DNA of 64,000 bases from Poseidonibacter lekithochrous (lineage in GTDB: Bacteria; Campylobacterota; Campylobacteria; Campylobacterales; Arcobacteraceae). Location of the stretch: positions 1-64,000 of the forward strand of contig NZ_JAHKQT010000041.1 in the NCBI RefSeq assembly GCF_018861145.1, given 5' to 3'. Shown piece after piece: positions 38,768 to 48,410 of the stretch. A model generated the notes under the pieces. The model did not search any database. It was given only the letters and a program-made list of their open reading frames with translations, and was not told the DNA's origin. Made by a program: the position numbers and the translations under genes. The first letter of the stretch is position 1. Every line of letters begins with the position of its first letter.

Positions 38768-38772
38768 TCCTT
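38768..38772 (-). promoter_or_regulatory. Ribosome binding site that decides the regulator start
   Basis: AAGGA follows directly on the htrA stop codon. It is 6 bases from ATC and 9 from ATA, but 21 bases from the first in-frame ATG, too far for normal initiation. There is no ATG, GTG or TTG in frame between the site and that ATG. Confidence 0.6.
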
Positions 38773-40191
38773 TTATTTTATAACAAATAGAATAGTTTGA
38801 CCATATCTATTTACATAAACTCTTTTGTGTTTCTTTTTATATTTTGTTAATGCAGATTCAACATTTTGGAAATTCTTAATTTCAATATCTTCAATTTGAA
38901 TTATAATATCTCCAGGTTGGAATCCAGCTTTTTCTGCTTTACTTTTAGGCTCAACATCTGAAATCAAAAGACCTTTTGTATCAGGTGCTAATCTAAATTG
39001 TTTTTGTGCTGCAGGTGTAATTGTATTTAATTTTAATCCACCTAAAACTCTACCACTATTTGATTGAATATGAACTAAACTCGTTCTATTTCCTAAAATT
39101 ATATTAAGTTCAATGTCTTTTTTGTCTCTTTCAACATTTAGTACAATTTTTTGATTTGGTTTAAAAGATGCCACCATATTTTGCAAGGCTGTTCTATCTT
39201 TTATAGGTTTATTATTTATTGCATAGATCAAATCACCTCTTTTTACACCATATTTAGATGCAGGAGTATCAACTGATACATCTAAAACCAATGCACCTTT
39301 TTTATGATTATAAACTTTTGCAGTTTCTTTATCTAAATCACTAATAGCAACACCTAAATAACCTCGAGTTACTTTTCCATCAGTTACAAGTTTTTTAACT
39401 ACGTCTTTTACCATAGCAACTGGAATTGCAAAGCCTATTCCATTATTTCCACCACTTTTAGAAATAATTGCTGTATTAATCCCAATTAACGCACCTCTTG
39501 AATCTACAAGAGCACCGCCAGAGTTCCCTGGATTAATTGAAGCATCAGTTTGAATATAGTTTTCATATCTATTTATTCCAACTTTATTTTTATTAAGTGC
39601 TGAGATAATACCTTGAGTTACTGTACTTCCAATTCCAAATGGATTCCCAATTGCAAAAATCACATCTGCAATTTCTAACTCTTTTGAGTGTCCAAATTTA
39701 ATTGGTTTTAGGTCAGTTGCTTCTATTTTGATTACAGCTAAATCACTATCTGAATCTTTTCCAATTAACTTTGCATTAAATTCAGTAGTATCATTTCCAA
39801 TAGTTACAGTTATTTCATCAGCATTTTCGATTACATGATTATTTGTAACTATATATCCATTTTTAGAAACAATAACACCTGACCCTAAAGATCTTTGTAC
39901 TTTATTTTGTTTAAATTGATTACCAAATTGATCTCCAAAAAATCTTTTGAAGAAGGGATCATTAAACATTTGTAGTGGAAGATTTTCTATTGATGAATCT
40001 ACATGTCTTTTTGTAGAAATATTTACTATAGAGTTCATTGATTGTTTAATAGCACCATTAAAAGATAAAATTTGATTGTTTGTATTTGGAGCTACTCTTG
40101 TTGGATTTTTATCCATCATGTTAAAATTTATAGATTCAGCAAATAATTGAGTTGCAATTAGTGTTGAGGCTAATAAAAGTTTTTTCTTCAC
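38773..40191 (-). CDS. htrA: Periplasmic serine protease HtrA/DegP family
   Basis: Degrades or refolds damaged envelope proteins. After the signal peptide MKKKLLLASTLIATQLFA, the trypsin-like domain carries the triad His in VTNNHVIENAD, Asp in DSDLAVIKIE and Ser in INPGNSGGALVD. Two PDZ domains follow (about 270-360 and 375-465). At 472 residues it has the usual DegP/DegQ length. It is read just before the two-component genes, so envelope stress and this regulator may be linked. Confidence 0.95.
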   Translation of the reverse strand: MKKKLLLASTLIATQLFAESINFNMMDKNPTRVAPNTNNQILSFNGAIKQSMNSIVNISTKRHVDSSIENLPLQMFNDPFFKRFFGDQFGNQFKQNKVQRSLGSGVIVSKNGYIVTNNHVIENADEITVTIGNDTTEFNAKLIGKDSDSDLAVIKIEATDLKPIKFGHSKELEIADVIFAIGNPFGIGSTVTQGIISALNKNKVGINRYENYIQTDASINPGNSGGALVDSRGALIGINTAIISKSGGNNGIGFAIPVAMVKDVVKKLVTDGKVTRGYLGVAISDLDKETAKVYNHKKGALVLDVSVDTPASKYGVKRGDLIYAINNKPIKDRTALQNMVASFKPNQKIVLNVERDKKDIELNIILGNRTSLVHIQSNSGRVLGGLKLNTITPAAQKQFRLAPDTKGLLISDVEPKSKAEKAGFQPGDIIIQIEDIEIKNFQNVESALTKYKKKHKRVYVNRYGQTILFVIK

Positions 40192-40279
40192 AATATATCC
40201 TTTTAGTTTTTTGATTAAGTAATTGTAAAGTAAAAGCGTAAACTATTTTTCAATCAATAGTTAACGCTTTATTAATAAA

Positions 40280-41992
40280 TTATAAGTCAGTTTTTAACAT
40301 AGCACCATTACTTGCATTTGTTACAAGTGCTCTATATTGTCCTAACCAACTTGAAGTAAGAGGTTTTTTAAGAGGTTTGAAATTTGCTTTTCTTCTTGCA
40401 ATTTCTTCATCACTTAAATCTACAGATAAAAGGTAAGCATCAACATCAATATTGATTATATCTCCATCTTGTAATAATCCAATCATTCCACCTTCTGCTG
40501 CTTCAGGTGATACATGCCCAATTGAAGCACCTCTCGTAGCACCACTAAATCTACCATCAGTAATTAAAGCAACAGTATCTCCAAGACCCATTCCCATAAT
40601 AAGTGAAGTAGGTGCTAACATTTCTTGCATACCAGGTCCACCTTTAGGCCCTTCATATCTGATAACAACAACATCACCATGAGTTACTTTTTTACCAATA
40701 ATTCCTGCAATTGCTTCAGCTTGACCGTCAAAACATACAGCTTTCCCTGTAAGTTTTCTAGCTCCAGTGATTCCTGCAGTTTTAATAACTGCACCTTCTT
40801 CTGCTAAGTTACCATATAAAATAGCTAATCCACCAACGTCAGAATAAGGATTATCAATAGTATGGATAATATTTGTATCTTTAATATATGAATCTTTTAT
40901 TTTTTCATATAAAGTTTCACCAGTAATAGATAAATTGTCAAGTAAAATATCATCACCTCTTTTTGTCATTTCTTTCATTACAGCATTAACACCACCGGCT
41001 TTATTAATATCTTCCATATGTACAGTTGATAATGATGGAGAAATTTTTGCAATATGAGAAACTCTTTTAGAAATTTTATTAATATCTTCCAAGTTAAAAT
41101 CAACTTTTGCTTCTCTTGCAATTGCTAACATGTGTAATACTGTATTTGAAGAACCACCCATTGCCATATCAACAGCAAAAGCATTTCTAACAGCATTTTC
41201 ATTTAAAATATTTCTTAATAAGTATTTTTCTCTAGATTGTTTATCTAATGCAATTTCACAAATTCTTTTTGCAGCTTGTCTATATAGTACTTCTCTTTCT
41301 GGAGTTAAAGCTAAAATTGTTCCATTTCCAGGAAGTGCGATACCCATAGCTTCCATAAGTGTATTCATAGAGTTTGCCGTAAACATACCAGAACATGAAC
41401 CACCACTTGGACATGCATTACACTCAATATCATGTAATTCTTCATCACTAATTTCACCAGCTTCATGTTTCCCAACAGCTTCAAATGCAGTTGCTAAATC
41501 AATAGGAGTACCATCTTTAGTATGACCTTTTTGCATAGGTCCTCCAGATACAAAAATAGTAGGAACATTAACTCTTAATGCACCCATAATCATACCAGGT
41601 ACAATTTTATCACAGTTAGGAATGGCAATCATTGCATCTAATTTATGTGCATTCATTACTGTTTCAATAGAATTTGCAATTAATTCTCTTGAAGGTAATG
41701 AAAATAACATACCATCATGCCCCATCGCAATACCATCATCAACACCAATAGTATTAAACTCAAACGGTACACAACCATTCTTTTTTATCTCATCTTTTAT
41801 AATTACAGATACTTTATCTAAGAAAAAGTGTCCAGGTATTAATTCAATAAAAGAATTAGCAACACCAATGAAGGGTTTTTCAAAATCTTCATCTTTTAAT
41901 CCTGTAGCTCTTAATAAAGATCTATGGGGTGCTCTATCAAAGCCTTTTTTTACTTCATCACTTCTCAATTTCAATCCTTTAAATGTAGACAT
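40280..41992 (-). CDS. ilvD: Dihydroxy-acid dehydratase
   Basis: IlvD dehydrates dihydroxy acids in the common pathway to valine, isoleucine and leucine (and pantothenate). Cluster cysteines are in [15 protein letters not shown] and [18 protein letters not shown], and the catalytic region GDGINI-like [20 protein letters not shown] lies near residue 450. At 570 residues it is complete. It is transcribed alone from the tRNA-proximal side. Confidence 0.96.
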   Translation of the reverse strand: MSTFKGLKLRSDEVKKGFDRAPHRSLLRATGLKDEDFEKPFIGVANSFIELIPGHFFLDKVSVIIKDEIKKNGCVPFEFNTIGVDDGIAMGHDGMLFSLPSRELIANSIETVMNAHKLDAMIAIPNCDKIVPGMIMGALRVNVPTIFVSGGPMQKGHTKDGTPIDLATAFEAVGKHEAGEISDEELHDIECNACPSGGSCSGMFTANSMNTLMEAMGIALPGNGTILALTPEREVLYRQAAKRICEIALDKQSREKYLLRNILNENAVRNAFAVDMAMGGSSNTVLHMLAIAREAKVDFNLEDINKISKRVSHIAKISPSLSTVHMEDINKAGGVNAVMKEMTKRGDDILLDNLSITGETLYEKIKDSYIKDTNIIHTIDNPYSDVGGLAILYGNLAEEGAVIKTAGITGARKLTGKAVCFDGQAEAIAGIIGKKVTHGDVVVIRYEGPKGGPGMQEMLAPTSLIMGMGLGDTVALITDGRFSGATRGASIGHVSPEAAEGGMIGLLQDGDIINIDVDAYLLSVDLSDEEIARRKANFKPLKKPLTSSWLGQYRALVTNASNGAMLKTDL

Positions 41993-42081
41993 AATTTATC
42001 TAAACATTATACATTTTTTGCATTTTAACTCTCATTAAAATTGCTAAAAAGTACAAAATTCAATATTTCTTTAAAAAGTAC

Positions 42082-42110
42082 TTGACAAACAATAATTAAT
42101 CTATTATAAT
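42082..42110 (+). promoter_or_regulatory. Consensus sigma70 promoter of the tRNA cluster
   Basis: TTGACA at 42082-42087 and TATAAT at 42105-42110 with a 17-base spacer, 50 bases before tRNA-Leu. Both hexamers are perfect, as at the heat-shock operon. Confidence 0.8.
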
Positions 42111-42159
42111 TCCACTCCAATTTAAGAATAACATCTTAGATTCTACCAATAAAAAATGT

Positions 42160-42246
42160 GCGAGTGTGGCGGAATAGGTAGACGCGTTGGACTTAAAATC
42201 CAATTCCGGTTTCGGAGTGTCGGTTCGATTCCGACCATTCGCACCA
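42160..42246 (+). tRNA. tRNA-Leu(UAA)
   Basis: The acceptor arm GCGAGTG pairs with CATTCGC, followed by discriminator A and encoded CCA. The anticodon arm TTGGA/TCCAA encloses CTTAAAA with anticodon TAA. A long variable arm and the TTCGATT T-loop agree with leucine. Confidence 0.95.
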
Positions 42247-42260
42247 CTTAATATAAAAGT

Positions 42261-42349
42261 AGAGGGTTGCCAGAGTTGGTCGAATGGACCGGTTTTGAAA
42301 ACCGGCGAGGTTCACGCCTCCGAGGGTTCGAATCCCTTGCCCTCTGCCA
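42261..42349 (+). tRNA. tRNA-Ser(UGA)
   Basis: AGAGGGT pairs with GCCCTCT (one G-U), followed by G and CCA. The anticodon stem CCGGT/ACCGG encloses TTTGAAA, anticodon TGA. The long variable arm GCGAGGTTCACGCCTC is that of a serine tRNA. Confidence 0.95.
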
Positions 42350-42404
42350 CTTTTATTTTTACAAATCATTTTCATTTCAATATTAAAATGATTCTTCAAA
42401 CATT

Positions 42405-42480
42405 GGAGCTATAGCAAAGCTGGTAATGCCCCGGATTGCAAATCCGGTATGCGTTGGTTCGAGTCCGACTAGCTCCTCCA
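42405..42480 (+). tRNA. tRNA-Cys(GCA)
   Basis: GGAGCTA pairs with TAGCTCC, followed by T and encoded CCA. The anticodon loop TTGCAAA gives anticodon GCA. The short variable loop and the U discriminator base fit cysteine. Confidence 0.95.
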
Positions 42481-42555
42481 TTTCTTTTAACAATCAAATT
42501 ATTATCTCAACAAATAGAAAACTTTCATAATTTAAATTAAACTTTGAACGTGTTT

Positions 42556-42600
42556 TAAATAGAATAAATTTAGAATCCTTTCATTAATTTATTCTATTTA
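42556..42600 (+). terminator. Inverted repeat after the tRNA cluster
   Basis: TAAATAGAATAAATT (42556-42570) and AATTTATTCTATTTA (42586-42600) are perfect complements, 15 pairs around a 15-base loop. It lies 76 bases after tRNA-Cys and probably ends that transcript, though it lacks a clear T-run and could be an operator for the next gene. The rest of 42481-42744 holds no gene. Confidence 0.5.
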
Positions 42601-42744
42601 TAAATAATATATTTAATATCTTAGTAAATGAAATTATCGTATATTAAAGAACTTATTTTTTGGACTTTATGCTAAAATATAATAAATATTTTAATTAGAA
42701 AAAGTGTTTCTTTTATATTAAGAAGATAAGTAGGGAGATAAACA

Positions 42745-43827
42745 GTGATAAGAGTTATAAAAATAGTTTTTTGTATATTATTTTGTTTCAATTCAATATA
42801 TTTAAATGCAGAAGAAACTCAAAATAGTATTGAGATAAAAGAAACACCTTATGTAATTATTTCAATTAGAACAGATGCCAATGAATTTATGAGAGCTTTA
42901 GTAGAAGGTGCAAAACTATTTGCTAAAAGTATAGGATCGCAAGAAAAAGTTATATCACTTTTTAATTATGGGAACAGTGAGAAACAGATACAAGACTTAC
43001 AATTAACTCTTGAGAAGATAGGCTCAAATGCTATTTTATTTATGGATGCAAATGACGAAAAAGACCTAATTTACTTGGTAAATATCGCCAAAGATTATGG
43101 CATATATTTTTCAACTGTATTTAATAAACCCACAAATCTTTGGCCATGGAATGTTAGTAAATATTGGGTGACACATACAGTTCCAGATTCCTTACTTTCA
43201 GGGAACATAACTACACAAGAGATTATTAAACAAATTGACGGAAAGGGTAATATATTAGTAATTCAAGGAATACTCAATAATTCAACAAATAAAGGTAGAT
43301 TAGAAGGTTTAAATAGAGCTATAAAAAACTATCCTGACATAAAAATATTAGATAGCAAAGTAGCAAACTGGTCAAGAGCTCAAGCATCAATGCTTGTTAC
43401 AAAATGGTTCACTAAATATACAGTTGATGATGTTCAAGCTATTTGGGCTGCAAATGATGAAATGGCATTGGGTGCGATAGAAGTTCTTAAAGAAATGGGT
43501 GTAGAAAAACAAATTGCAGTTTCTGGTGTTGATGGTACCAAAGAATCTGCTAATTCCGTTATATCTAAAGAATTAACTTGTACTGTTTCTACATATCCAT
43601 ATTGGCAATCAGGGATGGGATTATCTTTTGCATATCAAGCATATTTAGGAAATATAGACCCATTAAAACTTACAAAAAAAGAACGTGCCTTTTATACTAA
43701 AACCAAACTGATTACTCGTGAAAATGCTCAAACTTTTCTAAAAAACAATATTATAAATCTTCCTAATATAGATTATTCAAAACTATGGGAAGGGAAATAT
43801 AACCGTCCAATGCAGGAGTTCAAATAA
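42745..43827 (+). CDS. Periplasmic sugar-binding-type receptor paired with a kinase
   Basis: A signal peptide (about 1-22) is followed by a type 1 periplasmic binding fold like that of ribose or autoinducer-2 receptors (Peripla_BP_4): GNILVIQGILNNSTNKGRLEG and AIWAANDEMALGAIEVLKEMG with VSGVDGTKES are the typical hinges. It starts with GTG behind GGGAGAT. The stop TAA shares one base with the ATG of the next gene, a histidine kinase, so it is more likely a sensor subunit in the style of LuxP or TorT than part of a transporter; no ABC genes are adjacent. Confidence 0.85.
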   Translation: MIRVIKIVFCILFCFNSIYLNAEETQNSIEIKETPYVIISIRTDANEFMRALVEGAKLFAKSIGSQEKVISLFNYGNSEKQIQDLQLTLEKIGSNAILFMDANDEKDLIYLVNIAKDYGIYFSTVFNKPTNLWPWNVSKYWVTHTVPDSLLSGNITTQEIIKQIDGKGNILVIQGILNNSTNKGRLEGLNRAIKNYPDIKILDSKVANWSRAQASMLVTKWFTKYTVDDVQAIWAANDEMALGAIEVLKEMGVEKQIAVSGVDGTKESANSVISKELTCTVSTYPYWQSGMGLSFAYQAYLGNIDPLKLTKKERAFYTKTKLITRENAQTFLKNNIINLPNIDYSKLWEGKYNRPMQEFK

Positions 43828-45851
43828 TGATAATGAGCATAAAAACAAAGTTAAATCTTTTTGGTATTATTATTATACTTTTAACTTTATTTTTAGTAAC
43901 AATATCAATCGCTTGGGTTCTTACTGAAAATAATATTGCTAAATCAAAAATAGAACTATACGACAATATAAAAATGATTAAAACTGAACTTGAATATAAT
44001 AAAAAGCAACTTCTTTCTTCATCTCAAAAAACAGCAGAAATGCAAGAACTTGATTTAAAAATAAAACATATCACTCGTAATAAAAATAGATATAATCAAA
44101 ATATTCAGCCTCTATATATCCAACTTGCTAATGCAACTCATGATTCTGCTAAAATTGCTGGAAGTATATGGAAAACAATGATTTATGACAAAGAAGGAGA
44201 CTTAATTTCTTTTTCACATATTGAAAAAAACTACTCAAAGAAAGGGTATGCCTTTGATTTTCCTAATGCTAAATTTAAAATCGCAGATGGAAAAACTTCT
44301 GTTGATCCATTATATAATCCATGGGAAAAACATTCTAAATATAAAGGGTTTGATTCACATTTTAAAGAGATTATTCCTAATAAAGAAACAATAATTTATG
44401 CAAAAGAGGATTCAAAACTTACAATTAGGTCATTTTATCCCATAATGGGACTAAATTTTGACAAAAAGTTACGTAAAATGACACCTTCTGAAGTTGGATT
44501 TGTTCTAACGCAGAACCCTTTAAATTATTCATTTATAGATAAACTTAAAAGATTTATATCAAATAAAGAGATCAATATTTATGCATTTGATAAAAATAAT
44601 ATGCATTTAACAGTTGGTACTTTAAAACAATATAAAATACTATCTAAAACATATTCAGAGAATAGAAAAGTTGATGTTGAAGGGGTAACTTATCTTCAGG
44701 AAACTTTGCCATTATACAACAATGATAAACTTATTGGAGTAATTGCACTTTTACAAATTGAAAAAACAATTAGTGATTATGTTCTAGAGCTTCTTAAAAG
44801 TTTAATTATTGTATTTATAGTTACTCTATTAATAGTAATACCTTTTACAATTATTTTAATACGAAATATTACAACCCCTATTATTAACCTTCAAAGAGGG
44901 ATTAAAGAGCTTTCATCCGGAAATTTAGGTAAACAGCTTGAAATCCATTCTAAAGATGAAATAGGTCAGCTTACTATAAGTTTTAATGATATGTCTAAAG
45001 AATTAGCAAAAACTGATAAGATTAAGATTTTAAATACTCAACTAAAAAAAACTTCTCAACAGCTTACAATCGCAAAAGATGAGTTAGAAACACTAAATAA
45101 TTCTCTAGAAAAGAAAATTGAATTAGAAATTGAAAAAAATATAAAACAACAAGTTGTCCTTATGCATCAAAATAAATTAATACAAATGGGAGAGATGATA
45201 GAAAATATTGCACATCAATGGAGGCAACCATTAGCTCAAATAAACTCTGCTGTATTAATAACTGATGCTACGTTGAATATGCATAATTTCCAAGATCCAA
45301 AAGTAATGGAAAAATTACTAGAAATAGAATCCTTAACTTCATACATGTCAAAAACTATTAATGATTTTCAAGACTTTCTAAATCCAACTAAAATAAAAGA
45401 TGCTTTTTTTATACATGAAGCAATAGAAAAATCGCTTTTTATAATGAAAGGTTCACTTGATTCTTATCATATAGAGATTAGTACAAATATGGATAAATCT
45501 CTTAAATGTAAGTTACAAAAGAATGCTTTACAACAAGTCCTTGTTGTATTATTAAATAATGCCAAAGATGCATTAATGACTCAAAAAATTGTAAATCCAA
45601 AGATTTTTATTAATGTATATAAAAGAAATTCACACTACATAATTGAAGTTATTGATAATGCAAAAGGAATAGATATTAATATAATAGAAAAAATATTTGA
45701 CCCATACTTTACGACTAAAAGAAAAACACAAGGAACAGGAATAGGTTTATATATGGCAACAATGATAATAAATAAAGAATGTAATGGTCAACTCACAGTG
45801 ACAAATAAAGAGGAAGGTGCTTGTTTTAAAATATTATTAAAAAATGAGTAG
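43827..45851 (+). CDS. HAMP sensor histidine kinase
   Basis: A 674-residue kinase with membrane segments near 10-30 and 325-350 enclosing a large periplasmic domain, then HAMP (RGIKELSSGNLGKQLEIHSK), a coiled coil, the His in NIAHQWRQPLAQIN and the ATPase motifs LNNAKDAL and GTGIGLYMA. It is translationally coupled to the preceding binding protein, which is its likely input. No response regulator is adjacent, so the output is encoded elsewhere. Confidence 0.9.
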   Translation: MIMSIKTKLNLFGIIIILLTLFLVTISIAWVLTENNIAKSKIELYDNIKMIKTELEYNKKQLLSSSQKTAEMQELDLKIKHITRNKNRYNQNIQPLYIQLANATHDSAKIAGSIWKTMIYDKEGDLISFSHIEKNYSKKGYAFDFPNAKFKIADGKTSVDPLYNPWEKHSKYKGFDSHFKEIIPNKETIIYAKEDSKLTIRSFYPIMGLNFDKKLRKMTPSEVGFVLTQNPLNYSFIDKLKRFISNKEINIYAFDKNNMHLTVGTLKQYKILSKTYSENRKVDVEGVTYLQETLPLYNNDKLIGVIALLQIEKTISDYVLELLKSLIIVFIVTLLIVIPFTIILIRNITTPIINLQRGIKELSSGNLGKQLEIHSKDEIGQLTISFNDMSKELAKTDKIKILNTQLKKTSQQLTIAKDELETLNNSLEKKIELEIEKNIKQQVVLMHQNKLIQMGEMIENIAHQWRQPLAQINSAVLITDATLNMHNFQDPKVMEKLLEIESLTSYMSKTINDFQDFLNPTKIKDAFFIHEAIEKSLFIMKGSLDSYHIEISTNMDKSLKCKLQKNALQQVLVVLLNNAKDALMTQKIVNPKIFINVYKRNSHYIIEVIDNAKGIDINIIEKIFDPYFTTKRKTQGTGIGLYMATMIINKECNGQLTVTNKEEGACFKILLKNE

Positions 45852-45863
45852 AAAAACTTAGTA

Positions 45864-45977
45864 TTAAAGTTTCTCTATTCTATTTTTTCTTTTTATTAAT
45901 TTTTTAGATGTTTTAGTAATAGTTTTAGCTGTAATTGCAGCTGTTAATAGTGTAGCTAATGGTAATAAAAATCCCAT
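45864..45977 (-). CDS. 37-residue membrane protein of the iron locus
   Basis: An unlisted small gene. The product begins MGFLLPLATLLTAAITAKTI and ends in a Lys/Arg-rich tail (KKLIKRKNRIEKL): one membrane helix with a positive cytoplasmic end. AAAGGA stands 5 bases before the ATG, and two Fur-box-like palindromes lie just upstream, so regulated expression is likely. It follows the ferrosome-like operon on the same strand and may be an extra small component. No family is recognised. Confidence 0.6.
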   Translation of the reverse strand: MGFLLPLATLLTAAITAKTITKTSKKLIKRKNRIEKL

Positions 45978-45990
45978 ATAAATCCTTTTT

Positions 45991-46017
45991 AATAATAATT
46001 ATCAATAATTTTATCAA
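45991..46017 (-). promoter_or_regulatory. Fur-box-like repeat before the 37-codon gene
   Basis: AATAATAATTATCAATAATT followed by TTATCAA contains overlapping ATTATC/GATAAT half-sites typical of Fur operators. It stands 14 bases before the start codon. Confidence 0.5.
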
Positions 46018-46036
46018 AAGTAAACTTATACAATAC

Positions 46037-46055
46037 TGATATTTATTATCATTAT
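46037..46055 (-). promoter_or_regulatory. Fur-box-like palindrome
   Basis: TGATATTTATTATCATTAT carries a good ATTATCATTA core. It overlaps the stop codon of the 82-codon gene and precedes the 37-codon gene by about 60 bases. Confidence 0.5.
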
Positions 46056-46300
46056 ATTGTTTTTATATCTATTTCCAACTCTTCTATATTTTCTTTACTA
46101 TTATTTACACTTTTTTTCTTTTTTGAATCATATAATAATGTATGCCATAATGTAAAACCACAAAAAGCAGCTCCGGCAATAACATGTGCTTTCTTAGAAG
46201 CTTTATTTTTCATAAACATTGAAGTCACTACTGTAACACCAAGAGTTGCTGTCATACCAATCTTTGCAGTTTCTCTTTGTAGTTCTTTATCAAATTTCAT
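46052..46300 (-). CDS. Small membrane protein of the ferrosome-like operon
   Basis: An 82-residue protein with two hydrophobic stretches, IGMTATLGVTVVTSMFM and AHVIAGAAFCGFTLWHTLL, and an acidic tail. The first is rich in small residues as in glycine-zipper helices. It is the last gene of the operon, 2 bases after the P-type ATPase. I recognise no named family. Confidence 0.7.
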   Translation of the reverse strand: MKFDKELQRETAKIGMTATLGVTVVTSMFMKNKASKKAHVIAGAAFCGFTLWHTLLYDSKKKKSVNNSKENIEELEIDIKTI

Positions 46301-46302
46301 AT

Positions 46303-48405
46303 TTACTTTACCCCTTTTATTGAGTTTAATAATAAGCCAATAGTTGTACCATTATGTAAAACTGCTGTTACAATAGGAGAAAAGAAACCAAAAGTAGCAC
46401 CTGCCAAAATTACAGAATTTATACCAACTGTTGCTTTAAAGTTATTATTAATTAATTGCATCGTACTATTTGCTAACTCTTTAGCTTCTACAACTGCTGC
46501 AATATCATCTTTTAATAAGGCAACATCAGCTGTAGCTTTTGCAATATCAGCACCCCTACTCATAGAAATTCCTACATGCGCAGATATTAATGCAGGAGCA
46601 TCATTTATTCCATCACCAATAAAGGCAACTTTTTTCCCTTCATCAATAAATTCTTTTACTATTTTTGCTTTGGCTGTAGGTAAAAGTTCTGCTCTTACTT
46701 CAGTTATACCTAATTCATCAGCTATCATTTTAGCTTTTTTCATAGTATCGCCTGTCAACATAACAATATTTTTTACACCTAATTGTCTTAATCTATTTAT
46801 TGATTCTTTTGCATTAGCTCTTAAATTATCAGCAAGTGTGATTACTCCTAATAACTTTCCATCAAAACCTACATATAGAAGTGTTTCTCCTTTACTTAAA
46901 GACTTATCTATCTTTTCTTTATGTATTGAGAAATCAATTTTTTCATCATCCTCCAAAAAGTGTCTACTTCCAATTATTACTTGTTTTCCATCTACTTCTG
47001 TTTTAACGCCATGAGCTACAATAAATTCAACTTCTTCATGATGCATATGTACAAAACCATTCTCCTTTGCAGCTTTTACAACTGCATCAGCAACGGGATG
47101 AAAGTAATGCTCTTCAGTTGATGCAGTAAGATTTAGTAATTGTTCTTTAGTCCAATCTTTATCATACGATTCAACTGAAATTACTTCTAATTCACCTTCT
47201 GTTAAAGTTCCTGTCTTATCAAAAATAAATGTATCCGCACTATATAAGGACTCAATTGCTTTTGCACCTTTTATCATAATACCTTGATGACCTGCTTTTG
47301 AAATTGTTGATTTAAAAGCTACGGGAGTTGCAAGTTTTAAAGCACAAGAGTAGTCAGCTTGTAGAATTGATGCTGTTCTTTCAAAATCCTTAGTAAAGAT
47401 ATAAGAGACTCCAGCTAAGCCTAAGGTTACAGGAACAAGTTTATCCGCAAGTTTTGTAGCTTTTAACTGCACAGAAGATTTTTCATTTAAAGAGTTTTCA
47501 ATATAATGTTTTATTCTTTGAGTTGCTGTATTAGAACCTACATATTCAGCCCAGATTTTTAATCTTCCATCTTCTACAATAGTTCCAGATATAACTCTAT
47601 TTCCTCTTTGTTTTATAACAGGTTCAGCTTCCCCTGTCATTGAAACTTCATTTACACTAGCACTTCCATCAATAACATGCCCATCAACAGGTACAGTATT
47701 ACCTGTTGCTACTATTACAATATCACCTATTTTAATATCAATACTTTTTATTAAAACTTCTGTAATTTTTCCATCAACTTCTTTTTCAATCCATGCTTCT
47801 TCAACATTTGGTTTTGATAATTCTTTTAATAAATCATCACTTTTATGAACTGTAGTTTCCTCAATATATTCACCAAGTTCAAGCATAGCATTTGTTGAGT
47901 TTGCAGCTAAATAATCTTTTCTATAAATAGATATACCAACAGCAGCACTTTCTAAAACTTTTGATGTTAAGCCTTCAGAAAAAAGTTCCTTCGATCCATC
48001 AATTAACATAGGAAAAGCGGCAGCTGTTGTAATACCAGCTTTTAGCATATCATTTTGAATAAATCGCTCTCCTACTAATGCAGAACTAGCTCTTATAATA
48101 CCTTTGGTACTAGGTTCTTCATCACTAACACAAGAAACACAAACCGCAGCATCTTCACAAGAACTTAATAGTTCTTCTATATCTAAAGTTGATAATTTAT
48201 TCTCTATCTCATCACATGTAGATATATTATCAAAATGAAAAATAATACTATTTGCTTTTTTATTTACTCGTACAGAAGTTACACCTTCAAGTTTTTCTAA
48301 ATTAGTTCTTAAAATATTTTCATCAAGATATTTATCTTTTAATAAGGAAAATTTATATCTAGCTCTATTTGGTGTACTATGTACTTTTATAAATTGATTG
48401 TGCAT
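46303..48405 (-). CDS. fezB: P1B-6-type metal ATPase, FezB-like
   Basis: A heavy-metal P-type ATPase of 700 residues. The N-terminus has TPNRARYKF (residues 11-19) in an HMA_2-like domain, a CVSC pair near 89-92, the actuator loop MTGEAEP (256-262), the phosphorylated Asp in DKTGTLTEG (396), the nucleotide-binding EEHYFHPVADA and GDGINDAPA. The transport motif in the membrane helix is SCALKLATP (353), not CPC; SCA defines the P1B-6 group, to which FezB of ferrosomes belongs. It probably moves iron into a membrane compartment. The assignment to fezB is by motif and context only. Confidence 0.75.
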   Translation of the reverse strand: MHNQFIKVHSTPNRARYKFSLLKDKYLDENILRTNLEKLEGVTSVRVNKKANSIIFHFDNISTCDEIENKLSTLDIEELLSSCEDAAVCVSCVSDEEPSTKGIIRASSALVGERFIQNDMLKAGITTAAAFPMLIDGSKELFSEGLTSKVLESAAVGISIYRKDYLAANSTNAMLELGEYIEETTVHKSDDLLKELSKPNVEEAWIEKEVDGKITEVLIKSIDIKIGDIVIVATGNTVPVDGHVIDGSASVNEVSMTGEAEPVIKQRGNRVISGTIVEDGRLKIWAEYVGSNTATQRIKHYIENSLNEKSSVQLKATKLADKLVPVTLGLAGVSYIFTKDFERTASILQADYSCALKLATPVAFKSTISKAGHQGIMIKGAKAIESLYSADTFIFDKTGTLTEGELEVISVESYDKDWTKEQLLNLTASTEEHYFHPVADAVVKAAKENGFVHMHHEEVEFIVAHGVKTEVDGKQVIIGSRHFLEDDEKIDFSIHKEKIDKSLSKGETLLYVGFDGKLLGVITLADNLRANAKESINRLRQLGVKNIVMLTGDTMKKAKMIADELGITEVRAELLPTAKAKIVKEFIDEGKKVAFIGDGINDAPALISAHVGISMSRGADIAKATADVALLKDDIAAVVEAKELANSTMQLINNNFKATVGINSVILAGATFGFFSPIVTAVLHNGTTIGLLLNSIKGVK

Positions 48406-48410
48406 AAATA

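Noticed and set aside
40452-42038. Several plus-strand frames opposite ilvD
   Set aside because: They are antisense shadows of the well-conserved ilvD frame, rich in Ser and Pro as expected for such shadows.
42187-42414. Open reading frames on both strands over the tRNA genes
   Set aside because: They run through tRNA-Leu and tRNA-Ser, have no ribosome binding site and are products of tRNA sequence.
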